Shown: piece by piece, positions 38,066 to 46,503 of the stretch
Numbering within the stretch: the first letter of the stretch is position 1
Layout of the letters: each line of letters begins with the position of its first letter
NCBI RefSeq assembly: GCF_900142915.1
Contig: NZ_FRCM01000008.1
Coordinates: 1-64,000, forward strand
DNA: 64,000 bases
From: Mucilaginibacter sp. OK098
Lineage (GTDB): Bacteria > Bacteroidota > Bacteroidia > Sphingobacteriales > Sphingobacteriaceae
Reading direction: 5' to 3'
Notes under the pieces: generated by a model
The model's database searches: none
What the model was told of the DNA's origin: nothing
Seen by the model: only the letters and a program-made list of their open reading frames with translations
Made by a program: the position numbers and the translations under genes

Positions 38066-38575
38066 CTATTTTAATCTTCGTGCCCGCTCAAAAACATGAA
38101 GGTGTTCCCGGTAATAGGCTGTTGTACATGGCGGATATATAGCTATCTTATACAGAACTGTCTTATCAGCGTTAAGCAATATTGAAATTCCTTTAGTGCA
38201 ATAAACATACTCTGCTTCAACGCAAAGCATTCTTCCTTTATAGTAATCCAGAATAGTTTCAACCGCACCCAGGCTTTTCATTAACGCTTCTTTATTTTGA
38301 ACAGGAGGATACTCCGTTTCTATTTTAAGAATATCTATAAATTGCATGTCTGTCCAAACAGTAAGTTGAATGTTATTAAATGGCAGCAAATATTTCCTGA
38401 ACATGGCCTCGTATAAATTCTCGCCAAGATTAGCTTTGCCATAGCCTTCCAAAGCTGAAAAATGCTTTTCAATTTCTTCCGTTTTAAAGCAATCTGGATT
38501 TGTTGCGCTCCAGTTTTCAAAGTCCATTTTGCCAAGTGCAGAAAATAATGGTTCACAATTTACAGTCTGTTCCAT
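38066..38575 (-). CDS. Hypothetical 169-residue protein inside the DUF4157 array
   Basis: No signal peptide, membrane segment or known motif. It lacks the DUF4157 module, the only gene in the array that does. The composition is soluble, with Cys at 7, 29, 117, 126 and 150 or so. The spacing (38 bases before, 48 after) and strand make it part of the same transcript, between the peptidoglycan-binding payload and the helical payload. It could be a chaperone or adaptor for one of them; there is no evidence beyond position. Confidence 0.7.
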   Translation of the reverse strand: MEQTVNCEPLFSALGKMDFENWSATNPDCFKTEEIEKHFSALEGYGKANLGENLYEAMFRKYLLPFNNIQLTVWTDMQFIDILKIETEYPPVQNKEALMKSLGAVETILDYYKGRMLCVEAEYVYCTKGISILLNADKTVLYKIAIYPPCTTAYYREHLHVFERARRLK

Positions 38576-38613
38576 AGTATAATTAATTTTTATAAACGTA
38601 GTGGTTAATCGTA

Positions 38614-40581
38614 TTAACCACCTATTAAATCAACGCGGCCACTAAAAAAGGCAGCCATTAGGTTTTTTACACCAACTATTCCGGCGGCTCTTTCTGCATT
38701 GTCAGTTTCATCGTATTTACTTCGCGGGGCAATTTGGTGTTTTACTTTTGCCTCATGGTACGGCCCTTCAACTGCTGAACGTAACGGTTCATCAAAAGTA
38801 AGCGTATCCCATACCATCCCTGTAAAATAATCGGTAACACCTTCGCGCAAAGTGCGGTTACCGCGATGTTCGCCAGCATCACCGGCAAATTTGGTATTCC
38901 TGTAGGTTACATGCGCAGGAGCTTCTAAAGTATGGATGTATTCATGAATGCATGTTTCAAATAAATCCCACATTTTAGTTCTATTTTCTGCATTATTGGC
39001 GCCTTTGTAACGTTGTAATTGAACTACTCCCCCCCCTGCCTGGCCAGGCCAGTCTTTTTGAATAGAAAATAAATCTGTTTTACGCGTATCTAAAAAACCC
39101 TGCTTAATTTTCAACAAGATAGCGTTTTCGGCCGCGCGTGATGTCACAGCGCCATGCGCCTTGTTTATTTTCTTGATCGGCTCATATCCAAGAAATGCAT
39201 CTAAAACATCTATCGCCATATCATCAGCATAAGTAGCGTCCTTTGCCATATGATCTCCTTCACTCTCAAACAGGTCTACAAGATTAGTTCCCGGCGTAAA
39301 CTCAGCGCCCTTTTTATAAGCTCCAAATACCTTGTCCGTATTAACTTTAGAAAGATGGGCAACATCCTTAATTCGCGACCATGATTCAATATTAACAGGA
39401 TCAAGCCGCAGGGCTTCATCTTTCTTAGCTTCAGCAAATGCATCGTCAACTGTAGCCGTTAGTGAGGCACGTACTTCATCTTCATATGACAATCCGCCAA
39501 CGGTTAGCGGTAAAGGTTTAAAAGTAGGTAAACCACCCCTCTTTGTATGCGGTTCAGTATTAATAGCGGCATCGAAATCTTTAGCCTCATTGCTTGAAAT
39601 TTTTCTCGTTCCGGCACCAGGGTCAAGCGGATCAAACTCTCCTGCCCTGTCGGCTGCCGGTTGATGCGTTTGGTGCAGGGCATCTAGTGCGTCAAAGGTT
39701 TTCTTGTCAAGAATCCCTGTTTCTGTAAGTGATTGGGAGGATTGAAATTTCTTTATTGCATCTGCCATTTCAGATCCAAAAGATCCGTCAATACCAAATT
39801 TTGGTAAAAGGAATCCTGCATCAACCAAGGCTTGCTGAATTATACTTACCGCCCTGCCGCTTGACCCAATTTGCAGTGTACGTTTACCAGCACTTACCAA
39901 AACCAGGCTGTCATTTTGGTCAAAACGAGGCGACATTCTTTGTATTGATTGTGCTACGGGTGTCTTTTTTTGTTGTATTGTATGTGTCAGTTCATGTGCT
40001 AACAAATGCTTACCAGAGTCAGTTTCCGGCTGATATTGCCCGCTATTAAAGTAAATGTTATTACTTACGGTGAATGCCTTTGCATCTAATGATCTGTTTA
40101 ATTCTGTTGATTCACCCCCATTATGGATCTTAATATCACTAAAGTTTGCTCCGAAGCGGCTTTCCATAAAGCTTTTTGTATCGGGCTGTATCGGGTTCCC
40201 GCCTCCCATGCTTGACTTTATCTGACTGGAAACAGCATCACTTACAGTACCATAACCATCACTCTTTGCCTGTATAAACGGTGTGATCTGACCGGCCAAT
40301 GGTTTAAGGCGTACATGTTCATCATCATAATCACTGCATGAGCATCCGGCCTTCCGCTGGATAAAAGAAGTTTCGGGCATCCGCATTACTTTATCAGCCA
40401 TGGCATCAGCTTCATGCTCCAAGGGGTCATTTACCGCCCCAACTGATAACTTTAGCTGGATGGGAAACCTTTGGTTTAAACCCGGCTCTAAATCAGAAAG
40501 CTCAGGTACAGGCACATTCATGTTATCCAATGCAGCCGGTGTGGCTTGAGGTTGATAAGCTATTTGAGTGTTTTCGTGCAT
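38614..40581 (-). CDS. DUF4157 protein with peptidoglycan-binding domain and C-terminal HEXXH metallopeptidase-like domain
   Basis: 655 residues. The N-terminal module has HELTH at 196-200. Residues about 235-303 are a PG_binding_1 domain (LQIGSSGRAVSIIQQALVDAGF, then FGIDGSFGSEMADAIKKFQ and GILDKKTFDALDAL). The C-terminal domain has a second zinc motif, HEYIH (546-550) in FETCIHEYIHTLEAP, with a possible third ligand Glu580 in LREGVTDYF 30 residues on, the gluzincin layout. So one protein carries two HEXXH motifs plus a wall-binding unit. It probably cuts peptidoglycan cross-links or wall proteins. It begins 44 bases after the next-upstream payload gene. Confidence 0.82.
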   Translation of the reverse strand: MHENTQIAYQPQATPAALDNMNVPVPELSDLEPGLNQRFPIQLKLSVGAVNDPLEHEADAMADKVMRMPETSFIQRKAGCSCSDYDDEHVRLKPLAGQITPFIQAKSDGYGTVSDAVSSQIKSSMGGGNPIQPDTKSFMESRFGANFSDIKIHNGGESTELNRSLDAKAFTVSNNIYFNSGQYQPETDSGKHLLAHELTHTIQQKKTPVAQSIQRMSPRFDQNDSLVLVSAGKRTLQIGSSGRAVSIIQQALVDAGFLLPKFGIDGSFGSEMADAIKKFQSSQSLTETGILDKKTFDALDALHQTHQPAADRAGEFDPLDPGAGTRKISSNEAKDFDAAINTEPHTKRGGLPTFKPLPLTVGGLSYEDEVRASLTATVDDAFAEAKKDEALRLDPVNIESWSRIKDVAHLSKVNTDKVFGAYKKGAEFTPGTNLVDLFESEGDHMAKDATYADDMAIDVLDAFLGYEPIKKINKAHGAVTSRAAENAILLKIKQGFLDTRKTDLFSIQKDWPGQAGGGVVQLQRYKGANNAENRTKMWDLFETCIHEYIHTLEAPAHVTYRNTKFAGDAGEHRGNRTLREGVTDYFTGMVWDTLTFDEPLRSAVEGPYHEAKVKHQIAPRSKYDETDNAERAAGIVGVKNLMAAFFSGRVDLIGG

Positions 40582-40625
40582 GGGCTATATTATATGCTAT
40601 ATTTAAGACAGTTGATTTAAAACCA

Positions 40626-42179
40626 TCAGGTCAGGTATTCGTAATTTGGATATTCTTTTACAATCTGCTTTTTTATTTCAGCCGGAATAGCTGAGATAGC
40701 GCCGCCGGAAACAAATTTTGTTGAACGCACCATCGCTGTTTTTGATGTGTACTCCCATTGAATATACAACGAAACCTGGTAAATGGCTTTGCCTTCCTGG
40801 ATCAGGAAGTTATCAAAATGATCTATTTCTACTACTTTTGTCGCTTTGGCATCAAACTGTTCCAAAATAATTTTTTTGTCATCCGATGGCCTGTCAAAAT
40901 CAATAATGCTGGTATCGGTACGGTTCTTTGAACCTGCGTGGTCATAAAATGGGGTCTTAGATGTCGAGTCAACTTTATATTTCGGTTTTTTGGGGTCGGT
41001 TGTAAGTTCCAGATATCCATTTACGCTAACCGCAGTCTTATCCACCCATACTTGTGTATTATCAGGCTGGGTCGCAATAATTTCGGTCCACATAGTTTGA
41101 ATATAATGCGAATCATCAGCCTTAGCCCCAGCATAAGCAATAGAAAATCCATCGGTGGTTTTGGAGCTACCAGGTGACTTTCCGCTATAACCAACGTTGG
41201 TATGAACAGAAACCTCTCCGCCCCCAACCTTAGCTTTGTGATCTTCGTTGCCTGCCCTGTCAATATTTACCATTGACAGAAAAGACGTTTCAGCCGGCGG
41301 GGCATTAAGCAGAAAAAGCGCCCTGTTCAAATCAGCGCCGGTAATGTGTAATTTGATATCTGCGTCAAGATCGGTTGTGTTATCCTTTTTATAGGTTGTT
41401 TTAAGCAGTGTCGCTTTTGTCTCATCGCGGTTTAGCGTATTAAGGGCTGCGAGTACATCTGTAACATTGGGTTTGGTTGCAGAAAGATCGTCGTGTATTC
41501 TTTTCGACAAGGCCCTGGCATCGTCAGATGGTGTGCGCCGTATAATTCCGGGGGTACCTGATCCCGATTGTTGCAAAGTATGTGTTAACTCGTGAGCCAG
41601 TAAATGCCTGCCCGAATGCGCCTGAGGCTGATATTGGCCATTATTAAAATAAATATGGTTTCCTGCTGTAAATGCTTTTGCGCTTAACGAATGGTTTAGT
41701 CCGGCAGACATACTATCATCATGGATCTTTACACCACTAAAATCGGCTCCAAAACGGCTCTCCATAAAACTTTTCGTATCACTTTGTATTGAGCTTCCGC
41801 CTCCCATGCTTGATTTTATCTTGCCGGAAACAGCGTCACTAACAATACCTGCACCATCACCTTTAGCCTGTATAAGTGGTGTGATCTGGCTGGCCAATGG
41901 TTTAAGGCGCACATGTTCGTCATCATAATCACTGCATGAGCATCCGGCTTTCCGCTGGATAAATGATGTTTCGGGCATCCGCATCACTTTATCGGCCATG
42001 GCGTCAGCTTCGTATTCCAAAGGATCGTTAGAAGCACCGACGGAGAGTTTTAACTGAACAGGTAATCTGTCCTTTAAATCCGTTTCCGGATCAAACTGTA
42101 CCGGTGGGTGCATAGCTTTATTAGCCAAAGCCGCCGGACTGCTTTCTGATTGATTTGCTATGGAAGTGTTTTCGTACAT
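40626..42179 (-). CDS. DUF4157 protein with annexin-like helical unit and beta-rich tail
   Basis: 517 residues. The N-terminal module has HELTH at 196-200 (here followed by TLQQ instead of VVQQ). After an R-R linker, residues about 218-292 (DDARALSKRIHDDLSATKPNVTDVLAALNTLN...) have the helical pattern of an annexin-like repeat, an arrangement I associate with DUF4157 proteins but cannot verify here. The remaining about 220 residues are beta-rich with many Asp/Lys/Thr and no recognised catalytic motif. The start lies 1 base after the neighbouring stop, the tightest junction in the array. Possible pore-forming or binding payload; function unknown. Confidence 0.72.
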   Translation of the reverse strand: MYENTSIANQSESSPAALANKAMHPPVQFDPETDLKDRLPVQLKLSVGASNDPLEYEADAMADKVMRMPETSFIQRKAGCSCSDYDDEHVRLKPLASQITPLIQAKGDGAGIVSDAVSGKIKSSMGGGSSIQSDTKSFMESRFGADFSGVKIHDDSMSAGLNHSLSAKAFTAGNHIYFNNGQYQPQAHSGRHLLAHELTHTLQQSGSGTPGIIRRTPSDDARALSKRIHDDLSATKPNVTDVLAALNTLNRDETKATLLKTTYKKDNTTDLDADIKLHITGADLNRALFLLNAPPAETSFLSMVNIDRAGNEDHKAKVGGGEVSVHTNVGYSGKSPGSSKTTDGFSIAYAGAKADDSHYIQTMWTEIIATQPDNTQVWVDKTAVSVNGYLELTTDPKKPKYKVDSTSKTPFYDHAGSKNRTDTSIIDFDRPSDDKKIILEQFDAKATKVVEIDHFDNFLIQEGKAIYQVSLYIQWEYTSKTAMVRSTKFVSGGAISAIPAEIKKQIVKEYPNYEYLT

Positions 42180-42180
42180 C

Positions 42181-43971
42181 TCAAAATCTTAGATCCCATG
42201 GAATATTCAACAAAATACCTCCCGAAAATCCGGCCACTGGCGGTTGCCAGGAGCCGCCGGTAGGGATTGCTTCCTGTAAGCTCCCCATTACCTGGATCCC
42301 TATCTGCGGCACACCAAATGCTATATGCCTGTGTGCCATTCGGATATGATCATAAAGCGGAGGCGAAGGCGGCGTTAAAAGTATTTGGGCACCCACAGCA
42401 GCTTGTACAGCAGGAGAAACTGTAGCAGAACCAGTAACAGAGCGGCTCCAATTAGCAGAAGCCATGAATTGTGTAAACCCACTGATTTGAATCCAATTAC
42501 TGAGCAGCGGGATAACATATGCTGCTTGTCCTCCTGTCTGGATGTTAAGAACCTGGCCCGAATCATCCAATGTAACACTACCCTGGGCGGAATACTCCCC
42601 ACCCGCATCGGTACTTGTATGACGGACCCATGTCATGGTAAAAGAAAGCTGATGCTGGTTGACCAACGGATTGGCCGGATCTACCGGTGAAACAGCCTGG
42701 GCAAATCTCGGAACAAAAGTATAGCCGATAATTGCCTGCACTCCGGGGGCGCCCGGTGCCGGAACGGCATACCTGCGCCTTACCTGGATGGTAACTTCCT
42801 CTAAATTAACAGACGCCCCACTGCCCAATGATGCCAAAGCAAGAGCAGCTACATGCGCAACAGTAGTTTCTCTGCCGTCAAGCACCACTATTTCGGCCCG
42901 TTCAGAAGGGATTGACGGCTGATAAAAATGATGCGCATCCAGCCAGTCATCAACCCTTGCCAAATCCATAGCCCTGCCAAGCCTAAGGTATTCGGCCGGA
43001 GTTTGAGGAAATAGGGGCAAGCCCGGCACCAGGTTACCAATGCCAACAAAAGCAGCGCCGCGCGCGCTGTAAGGAACATCGCGGGCAAGTAAAGCGTTAA
43101 TTACACGCCTAACAGTGTCCACTGGCTGGTGCGTCTCTTCAGCCACCAGGTGCACGGCATCACCAACTGTCATATCCTGGCCTCTTAAAATAACGTGCCG
43201 TTCATCCGGGGCAGGTGGTTGGCTGGCCGGTGGTGCAAATTGGTTTTGTTCAAGCCAGGTCCTGATGGTTGCTTCAGGCGTAAGTACAGGCGCAGGCGGA
43301 TGTTCACCGTGCATCTGTAACATTATTCGATCGCTTGTCCTGTTAATATTATGCGATCCGCCCTGTTGCTGTACCACATGCGTTAACTCATGCGCCAGTA
43401 AATGTTTGCCACTGTCTGTTTCGGGTTGATATTGACCGCTATTAAAATAAATATTGTTGCTTATTGTAAATGCCTTTGCATTTAATGATCTGTTTAATTC
43501 CGTTGACTCACCTCCATTATGGATCTTTACATCACTAAAATCCGTTCCAAAACGGCTTTCCATAAAACTTTTTGTGTTGCTTTGCATTGGGCTGCCCCCT
43601 CCCATGCTTGATTTTATCTTACCGGATACGGAATCGCTCACCGGCCCTGCACCGTCACTTTTTGCCTGAATAAACGGTGTGATCTGGCTGGCCAATGGTT
43701 TAAGGCGCACATGCTCATCGTCACGATCTGCACATGAGCACTTGCGCTGGATAAATGATGTCTCGGGCATCCGCATCACTTTATCAGCCATAGCATCAGC
43801 CTCATGCTCCATCGGATCATTTACCGCACCTACAGAAAGTTTTAGCTGGATGGGTAAATGTTCGTTCAATGCTGTTTCTAATTCATCCGGTTGCTGTGCA
43901 GGCACAGTTTTACCAGCCAATGCAGCAGGGCTGCTTTGTGATTCATTAACTGTTGATTTTTTCTCCTGCAT
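42181..43971 (-). CDS. DUF4157 protein with duplicated helical unit and beta-rich, Phe-ended C-terminus
   Basis: 596 residues. The N-terminal module is 2 residues shorter (KCSCADRDDEHV), with HELTH near 194-198. Next come two related units: TIRTWLEQNQFAPP...VRRVINALL (about 235-290) and RVDDWLDAHHFYQP...VTIQVRRRY (about 330-395), an internal duplication. The last about 200 residues are rich in alternating hydrophobic strands (VQAIIGYTFVPRFAQAV, LNIQTGGQAAYVIPL, GFSGGILLNIPWDLRF) and end in Phe, like a small beta-barrel. That suggests a membrane-inserting payload. Pro-rich linkers separate the parts. Confidence 0.72.
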   Translation of the reverse strand: MQEKKSTVNESQSSPAALAGKTVPAQQPDELETALNEHLPIQLKLSVGAVNDPMEHEADAMADKVMRMPETSFIQRKCSCADRDDEHVRLKPLASQITPFIQAKSDGAGPVSDSVSGKIKSSMGGGSPMQSNTKSFMESRFGTDFSDVKIHNGGESTELNRSLNAKAFTISNNIYFNSGQYQPETDSGKHLLAHELTHVVQQQGGSHNINRTSDRIMLQMHGEHPPAPVLTPEATIRTWLEQNQFAPPASQPPAPDERHVILRGQDMTVGDAVHLVAEETHQPVDTVRRVINALLARDVPYSARGAAFVGIGNLVPGLPLFPQTPAEYLRLGRAMDLARVDDWLDAHHFYQPSIPSERAEIVVLDGRETTVAHVAALALASLGSGASVNLEEVTIQVRRRYAVPAPGAPGVQAIIGYTFVPRFAQAVSPVDPANPLVNQHQLSFTMTWVRHTSTDAGGEYSAQGSVTLDDSGQVLNIQTGGQAAYVIPLLSNWIQISGFTQFMASANWSRSVTGSATVSPAVQAAVGAQILLTPPSPPLYDHIRMAHRHIAFGVPQIGIQVMGSLQEAIPTGGSWQPPVAGFSGGILLNIPWDLRF

Positions 43972-44004
43972 ACTCTTTTTATTTTGGATTTTTTAATTAG
44001 GTCA

Positions 44005-45114
44005 TCAGGCTCCGCCACTTGCAATGCTGTACATAAAGCGTGAGTAAGCATATACATTGATCAATGAACCAGGTGGCGTAGTCTCACCCGGAGGATAGAT
44101 AGCTCCGCACGCTCCCGCGGCTCTCAAAGCTTCGTGCTCAAACATAACTGCCCTGCTTGGCTCAACACCAGTGCTATCAGCATCCGGCCGAAATACAGGA
44201 GGGCATAAATGTGTTGGCTCAGTGGTAGTAGGGCAATCGGTTCCGGCCCACCATGAGTGGGGCGGTGCGCAATAGGTGTATGATGCTTCGGTATCACACC
44301 TCCAGGCACTTGCACTATGCAAACGGGCATCAGCAGCCACCATCCGATCATGAACTATGGTGATCTGCGCCGGTGTTAATGTGCCGAAATAGTGCGCCAA
44401 TGAAGCTGCTGCCCTTCGGCTTGTTCCGCTCTGCAGATCAGCAACAGCCTGTATGGCCCGGGTCGACCGCCGGCGTGCCCGCGTTAGCGCACTGGTGATG
44501 ATATCATTCTGTGCCGTCGAGCATCCCGGAAAACGCCGGATAGTGTTGTTTGCTCCCTGCTGCACTACATGCGTTAACTCATGTGCCAGCAAATGTTTGC
44601 CACTATCCGTTTCGGGCTGATATTGCCCACCGTTAAAGTAGATGTTATTACCTACCGTGAACGCCTTGGCATTTAATTCCCTGCTTAACTGAACTGATTC
44701 ATTACCGGTGTGAATTTTCACATCGCTAAAATTCGCGCCAAAACGGCTTTCCATAAAGTTTTTGGTCTCACCTAACATAGAACTCCCACTACCCATACTG
44801 GATTTTATGCGACCAGATACAGCATCGCTAACCGGCACAGTACCATCACTTTTTGCTTGTATAAAAGGCGATATTTGGCTTGCTAATGGTTTTAAACGAA
44901 CATGCTCATCGTCATATTCACCACATGACCCTGCTGCTTTGCGCTGAACAAATGGAGTTTCAGGCATCCTCATCACTTTATCGGCCATCGCATCGGCCTG
45001 ATGCTCTAAAGGGTCGTTAGTAGCGCCAACCGTTAATTTACGCTGGATAGCAGCTGTCCCCGCAGAAATGATTCCTGAATTCTCACCGCCCTGGTAATGA
45101 TTTTGCCTGCTCAT
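44005..45114 (-). CDS. DUF4157 protein with degenerate M35-like metallopeptidase domain
   Basis: 369 residues. The N-terminal module is shorter at its start (begins MSRQNHYQGGENSG) and has HELTH at 178-182. The C-terminal domain has paired Cys (CDTEASYTYC, TDCPTTTEPTHLCPPVF), then RAVMFEHEALRAAG and VYAYSRFMYSIA near the end. This order is that of Lys-specific/aspzincin M35-like peptidases (CP..F...RA..L.HE..H...N...Y..F), but the second zinc His is replaced: H327-E-A-L-R331. It may be inactive or use another ligand. Intergenic gaps are 33 and 36 bases. Confidence 0.72.
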   Translation of the reverse strand: MSRQNHYQGGENSGIISAGTAAIQRKLTVGATNDPLEHQADAMADKVMRMPETPFVQRKAAGSCGEYDDEHVRLKPLASQISPFIQAKSDGTVPVSDAVSGRIKSSMGSGSSMLGETKNFMESRFGANFSDVKIHTGNESVQLSRELNAKAFTVGNNIYFNGGQYQPETDSGKHLLAHELTHVVQQGANNTIRRFPGCSTAQNDIITSALTRARRRSTRAIQAVADLQSGTSRRAAASLAHYFGTLTPAQITIVHDRMVAADARLHSASAWRCDTEASYTYCAPPHSWWAGTDCPTTTEPTHLCPPVFRPDADSTGVEPSRAVMFEHEALRAAGACGAIYPPGETTPPGSLINVYAYSRFMYSIASGGA

Positions 45115-45150
45115 ATTTCAATTAATTTAATTGTATCCTATCATTTCACA

Positions 45151-46461
45151 TCAGCGCACCCTATTCCCAACAACCCAATTGGTTGTTGTTAGCGTTGACA
45201 ACCAATCTGAAAAGGGTGCATATGCATCTGCTGTAACATTATTGCCCACATTCATTATCCTGTTGTTTATATGCGCTCTCGCAGGATCTATCTGGTTCGC
45301 TGATGTCCCGCTGTCATTTAAATATTCATCCCCTAACCCTATCATATGGCCAAATTCATGGGCTGATGTATTTTGGGTAAAGGTTGTATTGTCGTTTCCA
45401 TCGTTCACAGAAAAACTGGTGCCAGCCCGGATTGCAGACCCTTTGGCACTGTGATTTTTATTGGCATTCTCATCAAGTTGCACCCTGGAACCACTAACAT
45501 TAGCACGAATATTAACATCCTTGGTATCCATAATCCACGCTGCTTTCTTCTGTAAAATATTAGAAAAGGCTATTGATTCATCCATTTCGGTGGCCATTTT
45601 ATGGACAACGTTTTCATCAAAGTTGATTTTAACATGGGCTGATCGTTTTTTACCGTTTGTTTCTTTTAACAAAAAACGATCATCCCAAATATCCAGGATA
45701 GCCTTTTCATAATCACTAACATAACCGTCGCGTTTTGCGTCATCCCACCCATGAGGAAACATCCATGCCAATGAAAAAGTAACCGTAAAGGCAGAAGAGC
45801 TCTCATCATATGAAACCTTCGCTTCGGGAAAGGTGGAGCTTCTGCCGCTTTTCACCTGCTTGTTATCCCAGCCATCAAGCTTATACTCTGAAGTTGTGCT
45901 CTGTGTGCCGCTGGTAACTACATTTCTTTGAACTTTAGGGCCAATATTATTTTGCTGCACCACATGTGCCAGTTCATGAGCCAGCAAGCGTTGTCCATCG
46001 GATGCACCCGGCGCGTACTTTCCAGAATTAAAATAAATATCGTTGCCAACGGTAAATGCCTGGGCATTTAAATCATTGGATATTTGCGAAGCATAATCGC
46101 CGGTATGGATCTTTACACCTGAAAAATCACTGCTAAAGCGATTTTCCATAAAACTTTTTGTGCTATCAGCCATTGGGCTGCCGCTGCCCCTGGTAGTTTC
46201 TATTTTATTTGAAACTGCATCGCCCGCTGCGCCATCACCTTTTGCCTGGGCAAATGGCTTTGCCGGACCGTTTGATGGCTTAAGGCGTACGTGCTCATCA
46301 TCATAATCGCCAGGCGAGTGCGCGGCTGCTTTACGCTGGATCAGGGTTGTATTCGGTATTTGCATAACGCTCCCTGCCTGAGCTTTTCGCTGAATTGCAG
46401 CGGTACCTGCGGGCGTCGCTGCTGAATTTTCAATACCCGGTTTACGCTTATGCCTTTTCAT
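45151..46461 (-). CDS. DUF4157 protein with metzincin-like C-terminal peptidase
   Basis: 436 residues. The N-terminal module is the most divergent in the array: no Cys pair (HSPGDYDDEHVRLKP, 49-63) and HELAH at 162-166. The C-terminal domain carries a full metzincin-type site, HEFGHMIGLGDEY (368-380), with Met in RIMNVG about 21 residues further as the likely Met-turn. So this is probably an active zinc endopeptidase payload. The beta-rich region in between (about 185-345) may be its prodomain or substrate-binding part. It is the payload gene next to the ATPase (42 bases) and may be the ancestral position. Confidence 0.83.
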   Translation of the reverse strand: MKRHKRKPGIENSAATPAGTAAIQRKAQAGSVMQIPNTTLIQRKAAAHSPGDYDDEHVRLKPSNGPAKPFAQAKGDGAAGDAVSNKIETTRGSGSPMADSTKSFMENRFSSDFSGVKIHTGDYASQISNDLNAQAFTVGNDIYFNSGKYAPGASDGQRLLAHELAHVVQQNNIGPKVQRNVVTSGTQSTTSEYKLDGWDNKQVKSGRSSTFPEAKVSYDESSSAFTVTFSLAWMFPHGWDDAKRDGYVSDYEKAILDIWDDRFLLKETNGKKRSAHVKINFDENVVHKMATEMDESIAFSNILQKKAAWIMDTKDVNIRANVSGSRVQLDENANKNHSAKGSAIRAGTSFSVNDGNDNTTFTQNTSAHEFGHMIGLGDEYLNDSGTSANQIDPARAHINNRIMNVGNNVTADAYAPFSDWLSTLTTTNWVVGNRVR

Positions 46462-46503
46462 ACCTTATTAATTAATTCCAATAGCAAAACCCTGCAGGCT
46501 ACC

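Noticed and set aside
33462..46461. CRISPR-like or tandem DNA repeat explanation for recurring sequences
   Set aside because: The recurrence is kilobase-spaced, in frame and confined to the 5' halves of genes, so it is paralogous coding sequence.
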